A stretch of DNA of 12,412 nt from an uncultured Bacteroidia bacterium (GCA_902766985.1 CACXFP010000037.1:1-12412), one strand, 5' to 3'; counted from the stretch's first letter, positions 1-7,043 are shown. The notes: generated by a model not told the origin, from the sequence alone. Program-made: numbers and translations.

Positions 1-86
1 ATGTTCATGGATGCAAGATGGTTGAAAGCATCATACCCGGAGGCGATGCTGTCGAACATGCTGCGTATCTTTTCTTTATTGGGCAT
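1..86 (-). CDS. menG: Demethylmenaquinone methyltransferase (MenG/UbiE), N-terminal fragment cut by the window edge
   Basis: Only the first 28 codons are inside the window; the rest lies beyond position 1. The translation starts [19 protein letters not shown] and continues AFNHLASMN. This matches the opening of UbiE/MenG enzymes, where a 'MFD-IA--YD--NH-LS' stretch precedes the SAM-binding fold. The family C-methylates demethylmenaquinone to menaquinone (in other bacteria also the ubiquinone precursor) in the cytoplasm. Bacteroidales normally use menaquinone, so MenG is the likelier role. The start codon shares one base with the yidD stop codon (TGATG), which suggests translational coupling. 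The call rests on a short but characteristic segment; the SAM-binding motifs are outside the window. Confidence 0.8.
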   Translation of the reverse strand, partial: MPNKEKIRSMFDSIASGYDAFNHLASMN

Positions 87-328
87 CAGGGTACGGGGTC
101 ATAGCCGCTTCCTCCCAGGGGATGGCACCTCAGCAGTCGGCGGACGGTAAGATAAAGGCCTTTGAACGGCCCCCATTTGCGGAAGGCCTCAAGCGCATAC
201 TGGGAGCAGGTCGGGGTGAACCTGCAGGTGGAAGGGAAAAGGGGGGAGATGCAGACCTGGTAAAATCGGATCAGCCCCACGAACGGGGCTATGGCGACCT
301 TCTTTATGACGTTCCCGGCCTTACTCAT
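86..328 (-). CDS. yidD: Membrane protein insertion efficiency factor YidD
   Basis: An 80-residue protein of the YidD (UPF0161) family, which sits at the inner face of the cytoplasmic membrane and helps YidC-dependent insertion of membrane proteins. The whole family signature is visible: an N-terminal amphipathic/hydrophobic stretch (about residues 8-30, with [17 protein letters not shown]), the cysteine motif CRFTPTCS at 35-42, the [17 protein letters not shown] segment, a conserved C68 in [14 protein letters not shown], and a stop right after the last motif. Length is usual for the family. The start overlaps the end of rnpA by 8 bp and the stop shares a base with the start of menG, so the three genes are very probably translated from one message. 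The rnpA-yidD pair is a widely conserved arrangement. Confidence 0.95.
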   Translation of the reverse strand: MSKAGNVIKKVAIAPFVGLIRFYQVCISPLFPSTCRFTPTCSQYALEAFRKWGPFKGLYLTVRRLLRCHPLGGSGYDPVP

Positions 329-692
329 CGCCGAGTTTTTTAAGAATGGTCCCGACGGTCTCGTATATGGTCCGGTAGTCGAGAAGGTCCTTGGTATTGT
401 AGAGGAAAGCGATGTCGATTCCGGCGGAGGACGGGACCAGGGATTTCTGCCTGCGGTAGCTTTCCCTTATCCTTCTTTTCAGGAGATTGCGTTTGACCGC
501 CCGGCGGAAAAACTTTTTCGGCACGGATACCATGATCCTGTTCACATCCTGTCCGTTACCCTTCCGGAAGCAGTACCTCAGGGCCCCGTATCCTCCCCAG
601 TTCCCTTTTGAGAAAAGGTCGGACACGGCTGTCCTGCCGGAGAGCCTTTCAGCCTTCGGCAACGAAAACAGACCCGGAATCAGGGCTTCCAT
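321..692 (-). CDS. rnpA: Ribonuclease P protein component (RnpA)
   Basis: A 123-residue basic protein, the protein subunit of RNase P. It assists the catalytic RNA in removing 5' leaders from precursor tRNAs in the cytoplasm. Visible evidence: the N-terminal FSLPKAERL segment (about residues 9-17), where RnpA proteins usually begin; a central beta strand MVSVPKK (54-60); and the arginine-rich RNR helix [17 protein letters not shown] (61-77), the family signature. Length is normal. The chosen start is the ATG eight residues before the conserved FSLPKAERL block. rnpA lies 19 bp after hemD and overlaps yidD by 8 bp. In many bacteria rnpA pairs with rpmH near dnaA. Here it sits instead with hemD and DUF4271, an order I recall from other Bacteroidota. 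Confidence 0.95.
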   Translation of the reverse strand: MEALIPGLFSLPKAERLSGRTAVSDLFSKGNWGGYGALRYCFRKGNGQDVNRIMVSVPKKFFRRAVKRNLLKRRIRESYRRQKSLVPSSAGIDIAFLYNTKDLLDYRTIYETVGTILKKLGDE

Positions 693-711
693 CGTGCTGG
701 GTGTAAAGGTT

Positions 712-1455
712 TTATTCCTGCCCTTTCAGGCAGATCTCGATGGCTTTGGCTGCGGAAGGGACCTCGGCGGTGGGAGCCGAGACCTCGATGGTAAGGCCGG
801 CTTCCTCCATCGATTTCACGATAGACCTGCCATAGGCGATGAACTTTATGTCACCCTGCTCGAAGTCGGGGAAATTCTCCTGGAGGGAGATGACGTCGTT
901 GGGGTTGTACAGGACAATCAGGTCGTAGTCGTGCAGGTTGACGGACTTCATGTCCTGGCATACGGGCTTGACGAGGGCAGCGGTGCTGAAATCCAGTCCA
1001 TTTGCCTTGAAAAGGGCCGTCACGGTCTTCGAAGATGCTGAATCAGAAGATGTTACCAGGAACTTTTCGCCCCTGTGCTTGGTTCCGATCAGGTCGATTA
1101 TCGACTGGGCCGTACCGTTGCCGTAGAAAATCTTTCGTTTGCGGTAGACGATGTGCTTCTGCAGGTACATGGCTACGGCCTCGGTAGTGCAGAAATATTT
1201 CATCGTTTCCGGAACCTTGAACCGGAACTCTTCGCAAAGCTTGAAGTATGCGTCAATTGTGTGTCTGGAGGAGAAGGTGACGGCAGTGTAATCGGGGAGA
1301 TTCACTTTCTGGGCCCTGAATTCCTTGGAGGTCAAGGGTTCGATTACAAAAAAACGGTGAAAGTCGATCTCCACTCCGTATTTCTCGATGAGACTGGTGT
1401 ATGGAGACATGTTCACCGGCTTCTGTTGGGCTACAAGTATCTTCTTGATATTCAT
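712..1455 (-). CDS. hemD: Uroporphyrinogen-III synthase (HemD)
   Basis: A 247-residue soluble protein of the uroporphyrinogen-III synthase family, which cyclises and inverts ring D of hydroxymethylbilane to give uroporphyrinogen III, the precursor of haem, sirohaem and cobalamin. HemD proteins are poorly conserved. The call rests on the Bacteroidota-type N-terminus (KILVAQQKPVNMSPY, 5-19), the VTFSSRHTIDAYF block (59-71), which fits the 'fTS-nav--f' region, and the C-terminal APTAEVPSAAKAI segment (227-239), which corresponds to the family's 'ptp--l--ai' motif. Length is usual. The gene follows the DUF4271 gene by 33 bp and precedes rnpA by 19 bp. No other tetrapyrrole gene is in the window, so whether the cell has a full haem pathway cannot be seen. 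Confidence 0.85.
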   Translation of the reverse strand: MNIKKILVAQQKPVNMSPYTSLIEKYGVEIDFHRFFVIEPLTSKEFRAQKVNLPDYTAVTFSSRHTIDAYFKLCEEFRFKVPETMKYFCTTEAVAMYLQKHIVYRKRKIFYGNGTAQSIIDLIGTKHRGEKFLVTSSDSASSKTVTALFKANGLDFSTAALVKPVCQDMKSVNLHDYDLIVLYNPNDVISLQENFPDFEQGDIKFIAYGRSIVKSMEEAGLTIEVSAPTAEVPSAAKAIEICLKGQE

Positions 1456-1488
1456 ATCGTTGCCTTATCTTCAAATTTCATCTGCCCC

Positions 1489-2328
1489 TCAAAGCGCCAT
1501 AGCTGAAGCTATCAGCAGTCCGGTAGGCAGGATTTCGAGCGTGCAAAGATACAAAAATGTTGATAAAGGATTGCAAAACGACAAGGAAATCTGAAGTTTG
1601 CTGAAGATGAACAGCAGGTAGATGACGGCGGTTTCAATCAAAAACACCCTCCTGATTGTCTCGGGGGCGCTTCCTGAAAGAGAAAGGGCGGCGACGGAGA
1701 GGAAAGTGATTATGCAAAGGATTATGAACCAGGTGAATGATGACCTGTGCATGGACAGGTACGAATCTTCGTGCGAGCGTTTGGGCCTCAATGCCAACAC
1801 GAGTATGTGGCGGATCAGGATGTAGGCCAGGGCGGCTCCGATGACGGGAAGGGAGCCGGCCCAATGGGGCATATCTTCCAGCAGGGAAGGGGACCAGATT
1901 CCGAACCTGTCGACAATCAGGCAGAAGGGAACCACAAGGATGGCGGCCACTATGTTCCTGTCCCTCGCAAGCTGCACGCTTCCATCTATGTTGAGGTTTT
2001 CCTTCCATCTGGTGAAGCATCTTGCGATGGAGGGGAGTATGTCCAGGAAATTCCTGAGATTCAGCAGGAAAACAAGGATGAAGACAATGGTCAGGATGGA
2101 GTTTACGGGGGTGTCTTCCCAGGTCGCGGTGTCGTGGGGGAACACCGCCGGCTCCGATGACATCATCTCAAGGGCGCTCCCGGGAAATGCTTCCTCCATG
2201 GGAAGAATCTCCAACCCTTCAACGGCAGGGGCGATGGCCAGGCTGTCCGCTGTCAGGCTGTCCGCCGGTGCCGCCTGTAGCGTGTCGGGAACAGCGTTGA
2301 ATAAGACCGTTGTGTCTGCCTGGAACAT
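1489..2328 (-). CDS. DUF4271 family multi-pass membrane protein
   Basis: A 279-residue integral membrane protein of the DUF4271 family; function unknown. Residues 1-70 form a probably disordered, acidic, Ala/Ser/Asp-rich region with a short ADSLT/ADSLA tandem repeat. About six hydrophobic segments follow (roughly 75-95, 124-141, 157-180, 197-218, 227-246 and 262-279). The C-terminal FLYLCTLEILP stretch (258-268) is the most recognisable family block. The gene sits between a SUI1 factor (11-bp gap) and hemD (33-bp gap) on the same strand. I recall a DUF4271-hemD-rnpA-yidD order from other Bacteroidales, so the neighbourhood supports the call but does not reveal a role. The final hydrophobic segment ends almost at the stop codon, with no cytoplasmic tail. 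Confidence 0.85.
   Translation of the reverse strand: MFQADTTVLFNAVPDTLQAAPADSLTADSLAIAPAVEGLEILPMEEAFPGSALEMMSSEPAVFPHDTATWEDTPVNSILTIVFILVFLLNLRNFLDILPSIARCFTRWKENLNIDGSVQLARDRNIVAAILVVPFCLIVDRFGIWSPSLLEDMPHWAGSLPVIGAALAYILIRHILVLALRPKRSHEDSYLSMHRSSFTWFIILCIITFLSVAALSLSGSAPETIRRVFLIETAVIYLLFIFSKLQISLSFCNPLSTFLYLCTLEILPTGLLIASAMAL
1544..1577 (-). promoter_or_regulatory. Possible internal promoter for hemD-rnpA-yidD-menG
   Basis: Reading the minus strand, TTTG (1577-1574) is followed after 22 bases by TATCTTTG (1551-1544), which fits the Bacteroidota -7 box TAnnTTTG. The spacer is one base longer than in the DUF2723 promoter. The site lies inside the last 30 codons of the DUF4271 gene, about 90 bp upstream of hemD. 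The same bases encode the conserved Tyr-Leu-Cys of that protein, so the match may be only a codon coincidence. Confidence 0.3.
2239..2265 (-). repeat. 15-bp tandem repeat inside the DUF4271 gene
   Basis: The 12-base word caggctgtccgc occurs at 2239-2250 and again at 2254-2265, a period of 15 bp that keeps the reading frame. It encodes two copies of a five-residue unit (ADSLT, ADSLA) in the disordered N-terminal region of the membrane protein. Such a repeat can gain or lose units without breaking the frame. Confidence 0.7.
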
Positions 2329-2339
2329 CGTTGAACCTG

Positions 2340-2684
2340 TTAGTTGCCGCGTTTTGCGTTATAACCCATAGACTTGAGAAGATCGGTGACTTTGTCGCGG
2401 AAATCGCCCTGGATGGTGATTTCCCCATCCTTGGCCGAACCTCCCACACCGCATTTCACCTTGAGGGTCCTTCCCAGGTCTGCCAGGTCTTCATCGGATC
2501 CCTTGAATCCGGAAACGAGGGTGACCTGCTTGCCTCCACGGTTTCTGCGGTCAATTGAAACGATAAGCTTCTGGCGGGCAGGCGGAAGCGTTTCCACGGG
2601 AGAATCTTCTCCGGAGGAAAACTTGAAATCCGGATTCGTGGAATACACGACCCCGAGCCTTTTTTTCCAGTCGTTGTCTGCCAT
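2340..2684 (-). CDS. SUI1-family translation initiation factor (YciH/eIF1-like)
   Basis: A 114-residue protein with an N-terminal linker (1-35) and a complete SUI1 domain (about 37-110). The hallmark segments are RRNRGGKQVTLVSGF (46-60), the basic loop that contacts the small ribosomal subunit in eIF1, and KCGVGGSAKDGEITIQGD (77-94), the 'k-CG-GG--k-g-i--QGd' motif, followed by the DLLKSMGY helix. Bacterial members (YciH in E. coli) are thought to influence the fidelity of start-codon selection; that role is family knowledge and not visible here. It is the first gene of the minus-strand row, beginning 18 bp from a TATCTTTG box, with an 11-bp gap to the DUF4271 gene. The gene is intact and of ordinary length. 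Confidence 0.92.
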   Translation of the reverse strand: MADNDWKKRLGVVYSTNPDFKFSSGEDSPVETLPPARQKLIVSIDRRNRGGKQVTLVSGFKGSDEDLADLGRTLKVKCGVGGSAKDGEITIQGDFRDKVTDLLKSMGYNAKRGN

Positions 2685-2697
2685 GCAGGGAATATTT

Positions 2698-2730
2698 TTT
2701 GCAAAGATAGCGAATCTGTTCGTATATTTG
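2698..2730 (+). promoter_or_regulatory. Bacteroidota-type -33/-7 promoter for the DUF2723 operon
   Basis: TTTG at 2698-2701, a 21-base spacer, and TATATTTG at 2723-2730 match the -33 and -7 elements (TTTG and TAnnTTTG) recognised by the primary sigma factor of Bacteroidota. Transcription would begin near 2737, giving a leader of roughly 24 bases before the ATG at 2761. This is the best-formed promoter in the window. Confidence 0.7.
2702..2709 (-). promoter_or_regulatory. -7 box for the minus-strand SUI1-DUF4271-hemD row
   Basis: The minus strand reads TATCTTTG, an exact TAnnTTTG match, 18 bp before the SUI1 start codon. It lies back to back with the TATATTTG box of the plus-strand promoter. 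No clear -33 TTTG is present at the expected distance, so the assignment rests on the -7 box and its position. The predicted leader is short, around 12 bases. Confidence 0.5.
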
Positions 2731-2745
2731 TATTCTATACCAAAA

Positions 2746-2757
2746 AGGAAATTTCCT
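2746..2757. promoter_or_regulatory. 12-bp perfect palindrome before the DUF2723 start codon
   Basis: The sequence aggaaatttcct is its own reverse complement. It lies 3 bp before the ATG and about 15 bp after the -7 box, so it would fall within the short 5' leader. Its left half (AGGAA) could also act as a weak ribosome-binding site, unusual in this group. It may be an operator or a small RNA hairpin; no regulator is identified. Confidence 0.4.
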
Positions 2758-2760
2758 CAT

Positions 2761-5700
2761 ATGACCGATATAAGAACCGATAAGCCGAAATTCTGGAACA
2801 GGGTTACAGCAGCCCTCGTTTTCATTGTTTCTGCGGTGACATACCTTTCCACCATCGAACCGAGCGCCCCGTATTGGGACTGCGGCGAATTTACGGCCTC
2901 GTCATACAAGCTTGAAGTGGGCCATCCCCCCGGAAACCCCTTCTTCCAGTTGATAGTGAGGCTGTTCACCATCTTCGGCGACAACATGCATGCCGCCGTG
3001 CTGGCAAATGCCTGCAGTGCGGTCGCATCCGCGCTAACGATCCTGCTGCTGTACCTTACGGTGGTCTTCTTCGCCAAGAGGCTCGTTCCCTCCGGCCCTG
3101 ACGGGAAGCGGAGTCCTGCGCAGTGGGCCGCGATCTTCGGAAGCGGAGCCGCCGGAGCCCTGGCGTACTGTTTCTCCGACACCTTCTGGTTCTCAGCGGT
3201 CGAGAGTGAAGTGTACGGGATGTCCTCCCTGTTCACGGCCCTCGTCATCTGGTGCATGACCAAGTGGTACGACGAGGCCGACAGCCGCTATGCCAACCGC
3301 TGGATAGTCCTGATCGCCTTGCTGATGGGTCTTTCCATCGGGGTTCACATGCTTAACCTGCTGGCGATACCGGCCATCGTCTTCATGTTCTACTATAAAA
3401 AACGTGAAGACGGGAAATACACCTTCTGGGAATACGTAAAGATATTGCTCCTGTCCGCCGTCATTGTCGGCCTGATGGTCTTCATCGTAGTTCCCTACCT
3501 TCCCAAGCTGGCAGCCTACACGGACCTCTTCTTCGTGAATGTCCTCGGCCTTCCTTACAACACGGGCGCGGCGTTCTTCCTCCTCGCCCTGCTCGCCCTA
3601 TGTTTCTGGGGCCTTTTCCGGACGTTGAAGCAGAACAGGGTATTCTGGAATACGGCCTTGCTTTGCGCGACCATGGTGGTGGTCGGTTTCTCGGTTTTCA
3701 GCATCGAAATCATCCGATCGAGCGTCAAGACCCCCACCAACGAGTATCAGCCGGACAACGCCTTTACCCTCGTAAGATATATTTCCAGGGAGCAGTACGG
3801 GTCCCAGCCTCTGCTGTACGGTCCCTATTTCGACGCTCCTTACGATCTCAAGAGCCCCAAGTACTGGGCTCCCATCGATGGAAAATACAAGAAGGTCGAC
3901 GGTCCGGTGGACGCCGTCTACGATTCTTCCGGCGAGATGTTCTTCCCCCGCATGTGGAACAATGTCGACCCTCGATATGTTGACTTCTACGAGTCATACA
4001 TGGAGGGGAAGGGGAAGGCGGTTCCAGGAGCCGAACATAAGAAACCAACCTTCGGAGCCAACATGAGGTTCTTCTTCGACTTCCAGCTTGGCTGGATGTA
4101 CTGGAGATACTTCATGTGGAACTTCGTCGGCCGCCAGAATGAAATCCACGGTCCTTCGCCGAACCTTTTCTACGGCAACTGGGAGAGCGGGGTTAAGATA
4201 ATCGATGACATCCGTCTCGGCGACCAGTCTTTCGCTCCCGACATCCTGAGCCACAACAAGGGAAAGAACCACTATTATTTCCTTCCCCTGCTCCTGGGGC
4301 TCCTGGGACTTTTCTTCCAGTTCGACAGGGACAAGAGGGGCTGCTGGCTGGTCTTCCTGACATTCTTCATGACTGGCATAGCTATCGTCATATACCTGAA
4401 CCAGCCTCCTTTCCAGGTGCGTGAACGCGACTACGCCTATGCAGGTTCGTTCTATGCTTTTACGATTTGGATAGGTCTCGGCGTGGCCGCCCTGTATTCG
4501 TGGATTTCCGATGCCGTAAAGGGCAGGCACGCCTGTGCCGTAGCAGCCGTGGCAGTGATCGCCGGCCTGGTCCCTCCCGCCATAATGGCAAAGGAGAACT
4601 GGGACGACCATGACAGGAGCCACAGGTCCACTGCCGTGGAAATGGCCCGCAACTACTTGAATTCCGTCGGCCCCCAGGGCATACTCGTTACCCATGGCGA
4701 CAACGATACCTTCCCCCTCTGGTATGCCCAGGAAGTCGAAAACGTCCGTACGGACGTGCGTATAGTCAATACCTCCCTTCTAGGGACCGACTGGCATATA
4801 GACCAGATGAAGTATGCCGTAAACGAGAGCAAACCGTTGCCGCTCACGATACCTGCCACGCAGTACCTGTACGGGACCAACGAAATGGTCTATCTCGTGG
4901 ACAGGTATGACAAGCCCCTTCCCCTTTCAGACGTGATGGGGATTTTCCGTCATCCGGATGCCAAGGTCGAACTTGCGAGCGGCAGGAAGGTGGATTACAT
5001 CGTCGGTCATAAGTTCACCATTCCGGTCAACAAGGAGAACGTGCTCAAATACGGAATCCTTTCGGAGAAGTTTGCCGACCGCATCCCTGAGGAGATTACC
5101 ATTGAGATTCCGGCAAGCCGCGATTTCATAACCAAACCGGAGCTCTTCCTCCTCGACCTGCTGTCCAACTATCAGTGGGACAGGCCTCTGAACTTCCTTA
5201 ACATGGGAGGGGACCTGAATGTTGGCATAAAGGACTATCTGATGTATGACGGGTATTCCTACAGGTTCACTCCACTTCGAAACAAGATAACTTCTTCCGA
5301 CATAGGGCTCTGCGACACGGACGACCTGTATAGGAAGATGACAGAGGTGTACACCTTCGATTCCATATCCCGCACGGACTGGCTTGTGGACTACCAGAAC
5401 ATGTATACCCACCTGGCCTCCAACCCCCTGCGCTCGATGTTCGAAAGCTGCGCCCATGCCTTTATCAAGGCCGGCGAGGACGACAGGGCTCTCGAGATGC
5501 TGGATAAGTGCCAGGAAGTGGTGAAGGATGAGAACTTCCCCCTTGAGGCGGAATGCATCGGTTTCGGCTACAATGACCTGTATGTCACCCAGATCATATC
5601 CGACTATTACTACCTTGGACAGACGGAAAAGGCCAGGGACCTGGCGATCCGTTTCTATAACGAACTCGTCGTCAGCATCGCTTTCTTCATGGAGTATTAC

Positions 5701-5871
5701 GAGTTCGGAAAGGAAGAGTTCGAGACATGCTGCTCCATGGTCTATTACCTCTCCGACGCCGTCAGGGAAGGAGGAGACACCGAACTGGCCGACAAGATAA
5801 TTTCCACCGTGAAGAAACTCGTGGGTCAGGAAGATGCGCAGGCTGCGGATGACAGTGAAAACGAAGGATGA
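2761..5871 (+). CDS. DUF2723 family membrane glycosyltransferase (GT117-like)
   Basis: A 1036-residue polytopic membrane protein. The DUF2723 family (CAZy GT117; the human relative TMEM260 is a protein O-mannosyltransferase) is common in Bacteroidota, whose periplasmic and exported proteins are often O-glycosylated. Visible: a first membrane helix (about 14-32); then the acidic loop DCGEF (40-44) and GHPPGNP (54-60), placed like the catalytic loop of GT-C enzymes; FWFSAVESEVY (142-152); several more helices to about residue 520; RERDYAYAGSF (554-564); HGDNDTFPLWYAQEV (645-659) in a large soluble part; and a helical, TPR-like C-terminus (about 880-1020). The ATG at 2761 was chosen because it follows a good promoter and opens the usual N-terminus; the upstream in-frame extension overlaps the divergent SUI1 gene. 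The donor sugar and target are inferred only from the family. The stop overlaps the next gene by 4 bp (ATGA). Confidence 0.88.
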   Translation: MTDIRTDKPKFWNRVTAALVFIVSAVTYLSTIEPSAPYWDCGEFTASSYKLEVGHPPGNPFFQLIVRLFTIFGDNMHAAVLANACSAVASALTILLLYLTVVFFAKRLVPSGPDGKRSPAQWAAIFGSGAAGALAYCFSDTFWFSAVESEVYGMSSLFTALVIWCMTKWYDEADSRYANRWIVLIALLMGLSIGVHMLNLLAIPAIVFMFYYKKREDGKYTFWEYVKILLLSAVIVGLMVFIVVPYLPKLAAYTDLFFVNVLGLPYNTGAAFFLLALLALCFWGLFRTLKQNRVFWNTALLCATMVVVGFSVFSIEIIRSSVKTPTNEYQPDNAFTLVRYISREQYGSQPLLYGPYFDAPYDLKSPKYWAPIDGKYKKVDGPVDAVYDSSGEMFFPRMWNNVDPRYVDFYESYMEGKGKAVPGAEHKKPTFGANMRFFFDFQLGWMYWRYFMWNFVGRQNEIHGPSPNLFYGNWESGVKIIDDIRLGDQSFAPDILSHNKGKNHYYFLPLLLGLLGLFFQFDRDKRGCWLVFLTFFMTGIAIVIYLNQPPFQVRERDYAYAGSFYAFTIWIGLGVAALYSWISDAVKGRHACAVAAVAVIAGLVPPAIMAKENWDDHDRSHRSTAVEMARNYLNSVGPQGILVTHGDNDTFPLWYAQEVENVRTDVRIVNTSLLGTDWHIDQMKYAVNESKPLPLTIPATQYLYGTNEMVYLVDRYDKPLPLSDVMGIFRHPDAKVELASGRKVDYIVGHKFTIPVNKENVLKYGILSEKFADRIPEEITIEIPASRDFITKPELFLLDLLSNYQWDRPLNFLNMGGDLNVGIKDYLMYDGYSYRFTPLRNKITSSDIGLCDTDDLYRKMTEVYTFDSISRTDWLVDYQNMYTHLASNPLRSMFESCAHAFIKAGEDDRALEMLDKCQEVVKDENFPLEAECIGFGYNDLYVTQIISDYYYLGQTEKARDLAIRFYNELVVSIAFFMEYYEFGKEEFETCCSMVYYLSDAVREGGDTELADKIISTVKKLVGQEDAQAADDSENEG

Positions 5872-6791
5872 TGAAGGTTGAGTTTCCGTCATCGGTTTGG
5901 TCTGATTACGCTCTGGTGGATTCCGGAAACGGTGAGAAACTGGAGCGTTTCGGAAAATACCTGCTTATAAGACCGGAGCCCAAGGCTCTGTGGGACAAGA
6001 CTTTGTCTGAGAAGGAATGGCTCGCGCGCGCCCATGTGCGGTTCAAGCCAGGGGCCGGATTCGCCAGGGCCGGGAAGGAGGACAGCGGCACCTGGGAGAA
6101 ACTCCGCAGGATGGACGACCAGTGGTGGATCTCCTATGCCGGCGGGCCGAAGTTCAGGCTGAGGCTGGGCCTTACGGCATTCAAGCATGTCGGGGTCTTC
6201 CCGGAGCAGGCTCCCAACTGGGAATATATCTACAGGAACACTTCCGAACTTGTGCGGAATGCTGCCGCTGCCGGAGCCCCGAAGCCCCGGGTGCTGAATC
6301 TTTTCGCCTACACGGGAGCCGCTTCCCTCGCCGCGAGGGCGGCCGGGGCGGACGTGACCCATCTCGATTCCGTGCGTCAGGTGGTCACCTGGGCCCACGA
6401 GAACCAGGACGCCAGCTCCATGGACGGCATCCGATGGATTGTGGACGACGCCCTCAAGTTCGTCCGCAGGGAAGTCCGCCGCGGGAACACCTGGCAGGGA
6501 ATAATCCTCGACCCTCCCGCCTACGGGCATGGTCCAGACGGAGAGAAATGGAAGCTCGACGAACTCCTGAACGAAATGCTCAAGGGAGTTTCTTCCATCC
6601 TTGCCCCCGAGAATTCTTTCATGGTACTCAATCTCTACTCGAACGGCTATTCAGCCCTTCTTGGCGAAACCCTTGTCCGTCAGGCATTTTCCCTTCCTGC
6701 AACGGCATCTCTCGAGTCCGGTGAGCTCGCCCTCGCCGACAGCTTCGGCAAAGCCCTGCCCCTCAGCATCTTCGTCAGGCTGAGGAGATAG
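5868..6791 (+). CDS. Class I SAM-dependent methyltransferase, RlmI-like
   Basis: A 307-residue methyltransferase resembling the C-terminal domain of RlmI-type 23S rRNA cytosine methyltransferases (COG1092 group). Motif I is VLNLFAYTGAASLAA (142-156), the acidic ribose-binding residue is D167 in THLDSV, motif III is VDDALKFV (192-199), and the catalytic-region motif is DPPAYG (215-220). The N-terminal 100 residues (with YLLIRPEPKALW, 31-42) are not a clear PUA domain, unlike canonical RlmI, so the substrate may differ; rRNA is the most likely guess. The start codon overlaps the DUF2723 stop (ATGA), pointing to translational coupling; a second ATG directly follows, so the true start may be one codon later. 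The gene ends at the repeat-rich convergent gap. Confidence 0.82.
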   Translation: MMKVEFPSSVWSDYALVDSGNGEKLERFGKYLLIRPEPKALWDKTLSEKEWLARAHVRFKPGAGFARAGKEDSGTWEKLRRMDDQWWISYAGGPKFRLRLGLTAFKHVGVFPEQAPNWEYIYRNTSELVRNAAAAGAPKPRVLNLFAYTGAASLAARAAGADVTHLDSVRQVVTWAHENQDASSMDGIRWIVDDALKFVRREVRRGNTWQGIILDPPAYGHGPDGEKWKLDELLNEMLKGVSSILAPENSFMVLNLYSNGYSALLGETLVRQAFSLPATASLESGELALADSFGKALPLSIFVRLRR

Positions 6792-6803
6792 ATTCGAATA
6801 CAA

Positions 6804-6864
6804 TCCCGGCACCGGCAACGCTCCCTGAATACACGGCCTTCCGACCGCAATGCTCGCTTATGCC
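6804..6864. repeat. 61-bp GC-rich intergenic repeat, copy 1
   Basis: This copy matches the one at 6884-6944 at 59 of 61 positions. It starts with the 14-base arm tcccggcaccggca but lacks the matching right arm after its end, so it is a half element compared with copy 2. Its inner hairpin (cggcc, loop ttcc, gaccg) has one mismatch that would be a G-U wobble in RNA from the minus strand. Confidence 0.85.
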
Positions 6865-6883
6865 CCATGTTGTATCGATTTTC

Positions 6884-6944
6884 TCCCGGCACCGGCAACG
6901 CTCCCAGAATACACGGCCTTCCGGCCGCAATGCTCGCTTATGCC
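6884..6944. repeat. 61-bp GC-rich intergenic repeat, copy 2
   Basis: This is the second copy, 80 bp downstream of the first, with two substitutions. Its inner hairpin is perfect (cggcc, loop ttcc, ggccg). Unlike copy 1, it is closed by a right arm, making a nested stem: a 14-bp outer stem and a 5-bp inner stem. Confidence 0.85.
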
Positions 6945-6954
6945 GGTGCCGGGA
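6884..6954. repeat. 14-bp perfect inverted repeat enclosing repeat copy 2
   Basis: The arm tcccggcaccggca at 6884-6897 is the exact reverse complement of tgccggtgccggga at 6941-6954. The GC-rich stem would be very stable in DNA or RNA from either strand. No T-run follows on either side, so it is not a typical intrinsic terminator. It looks more like a REP-type palindromic unit, or it could protect or end transcripts from the methyltransferase operon. Confidence 0.75.
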
Positions 6955-6997
6955 CTGCCGCAGTCTGTTCTGGCAACGCTTTCCTGACGGGATGACT

Positions 6998-7032
6998 GCC
7001 GCACGTACTGCTGAAAATGTCCTACGTGCAGC
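6998..7032. repeat. 35-bp hairpin element, copy A
   Basis: This element shares its first 12 bases (gccgcacgtact) and last 10 (tacgtgcagc) with the element at 7050-7084, and the two are equal in length. The centre differs, so here only a 7-bp stem forms (gcacgta 7001-7007 with tacgtgc 7023-7029). The pattern of conserved ends and a free centre is that of a small mobile palindrome or a duplicated terminator. Confidence 0.65.
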
Positions 7033-7043
7033 GAAAACAGGGC

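Noticed and set aside
3994..4695. A 233-codon minus-strand open frame
   Set aside because: It lies wholly inside the conserved DUF2723 gene and its product shows no recognisable motif; it is a shadow frame.
4927..5892. A 321-codon open frame on the minus strand, antisense to the DUF2723 gene
   Set aside because: It mirrors the coding frame of a clearly conserved gene, its translation resembles no family I know, and GC-rich genes commonly give long antisense frames.
6017..6724. A 235-codon plus-strand frame inside the methyltransferase gene
   Set aside because: The overlapping frame carries all the SAM-binding motifs. This one is Arg/Gly/Pro-rich, as out-of-frame GC-rich DNA usually is.
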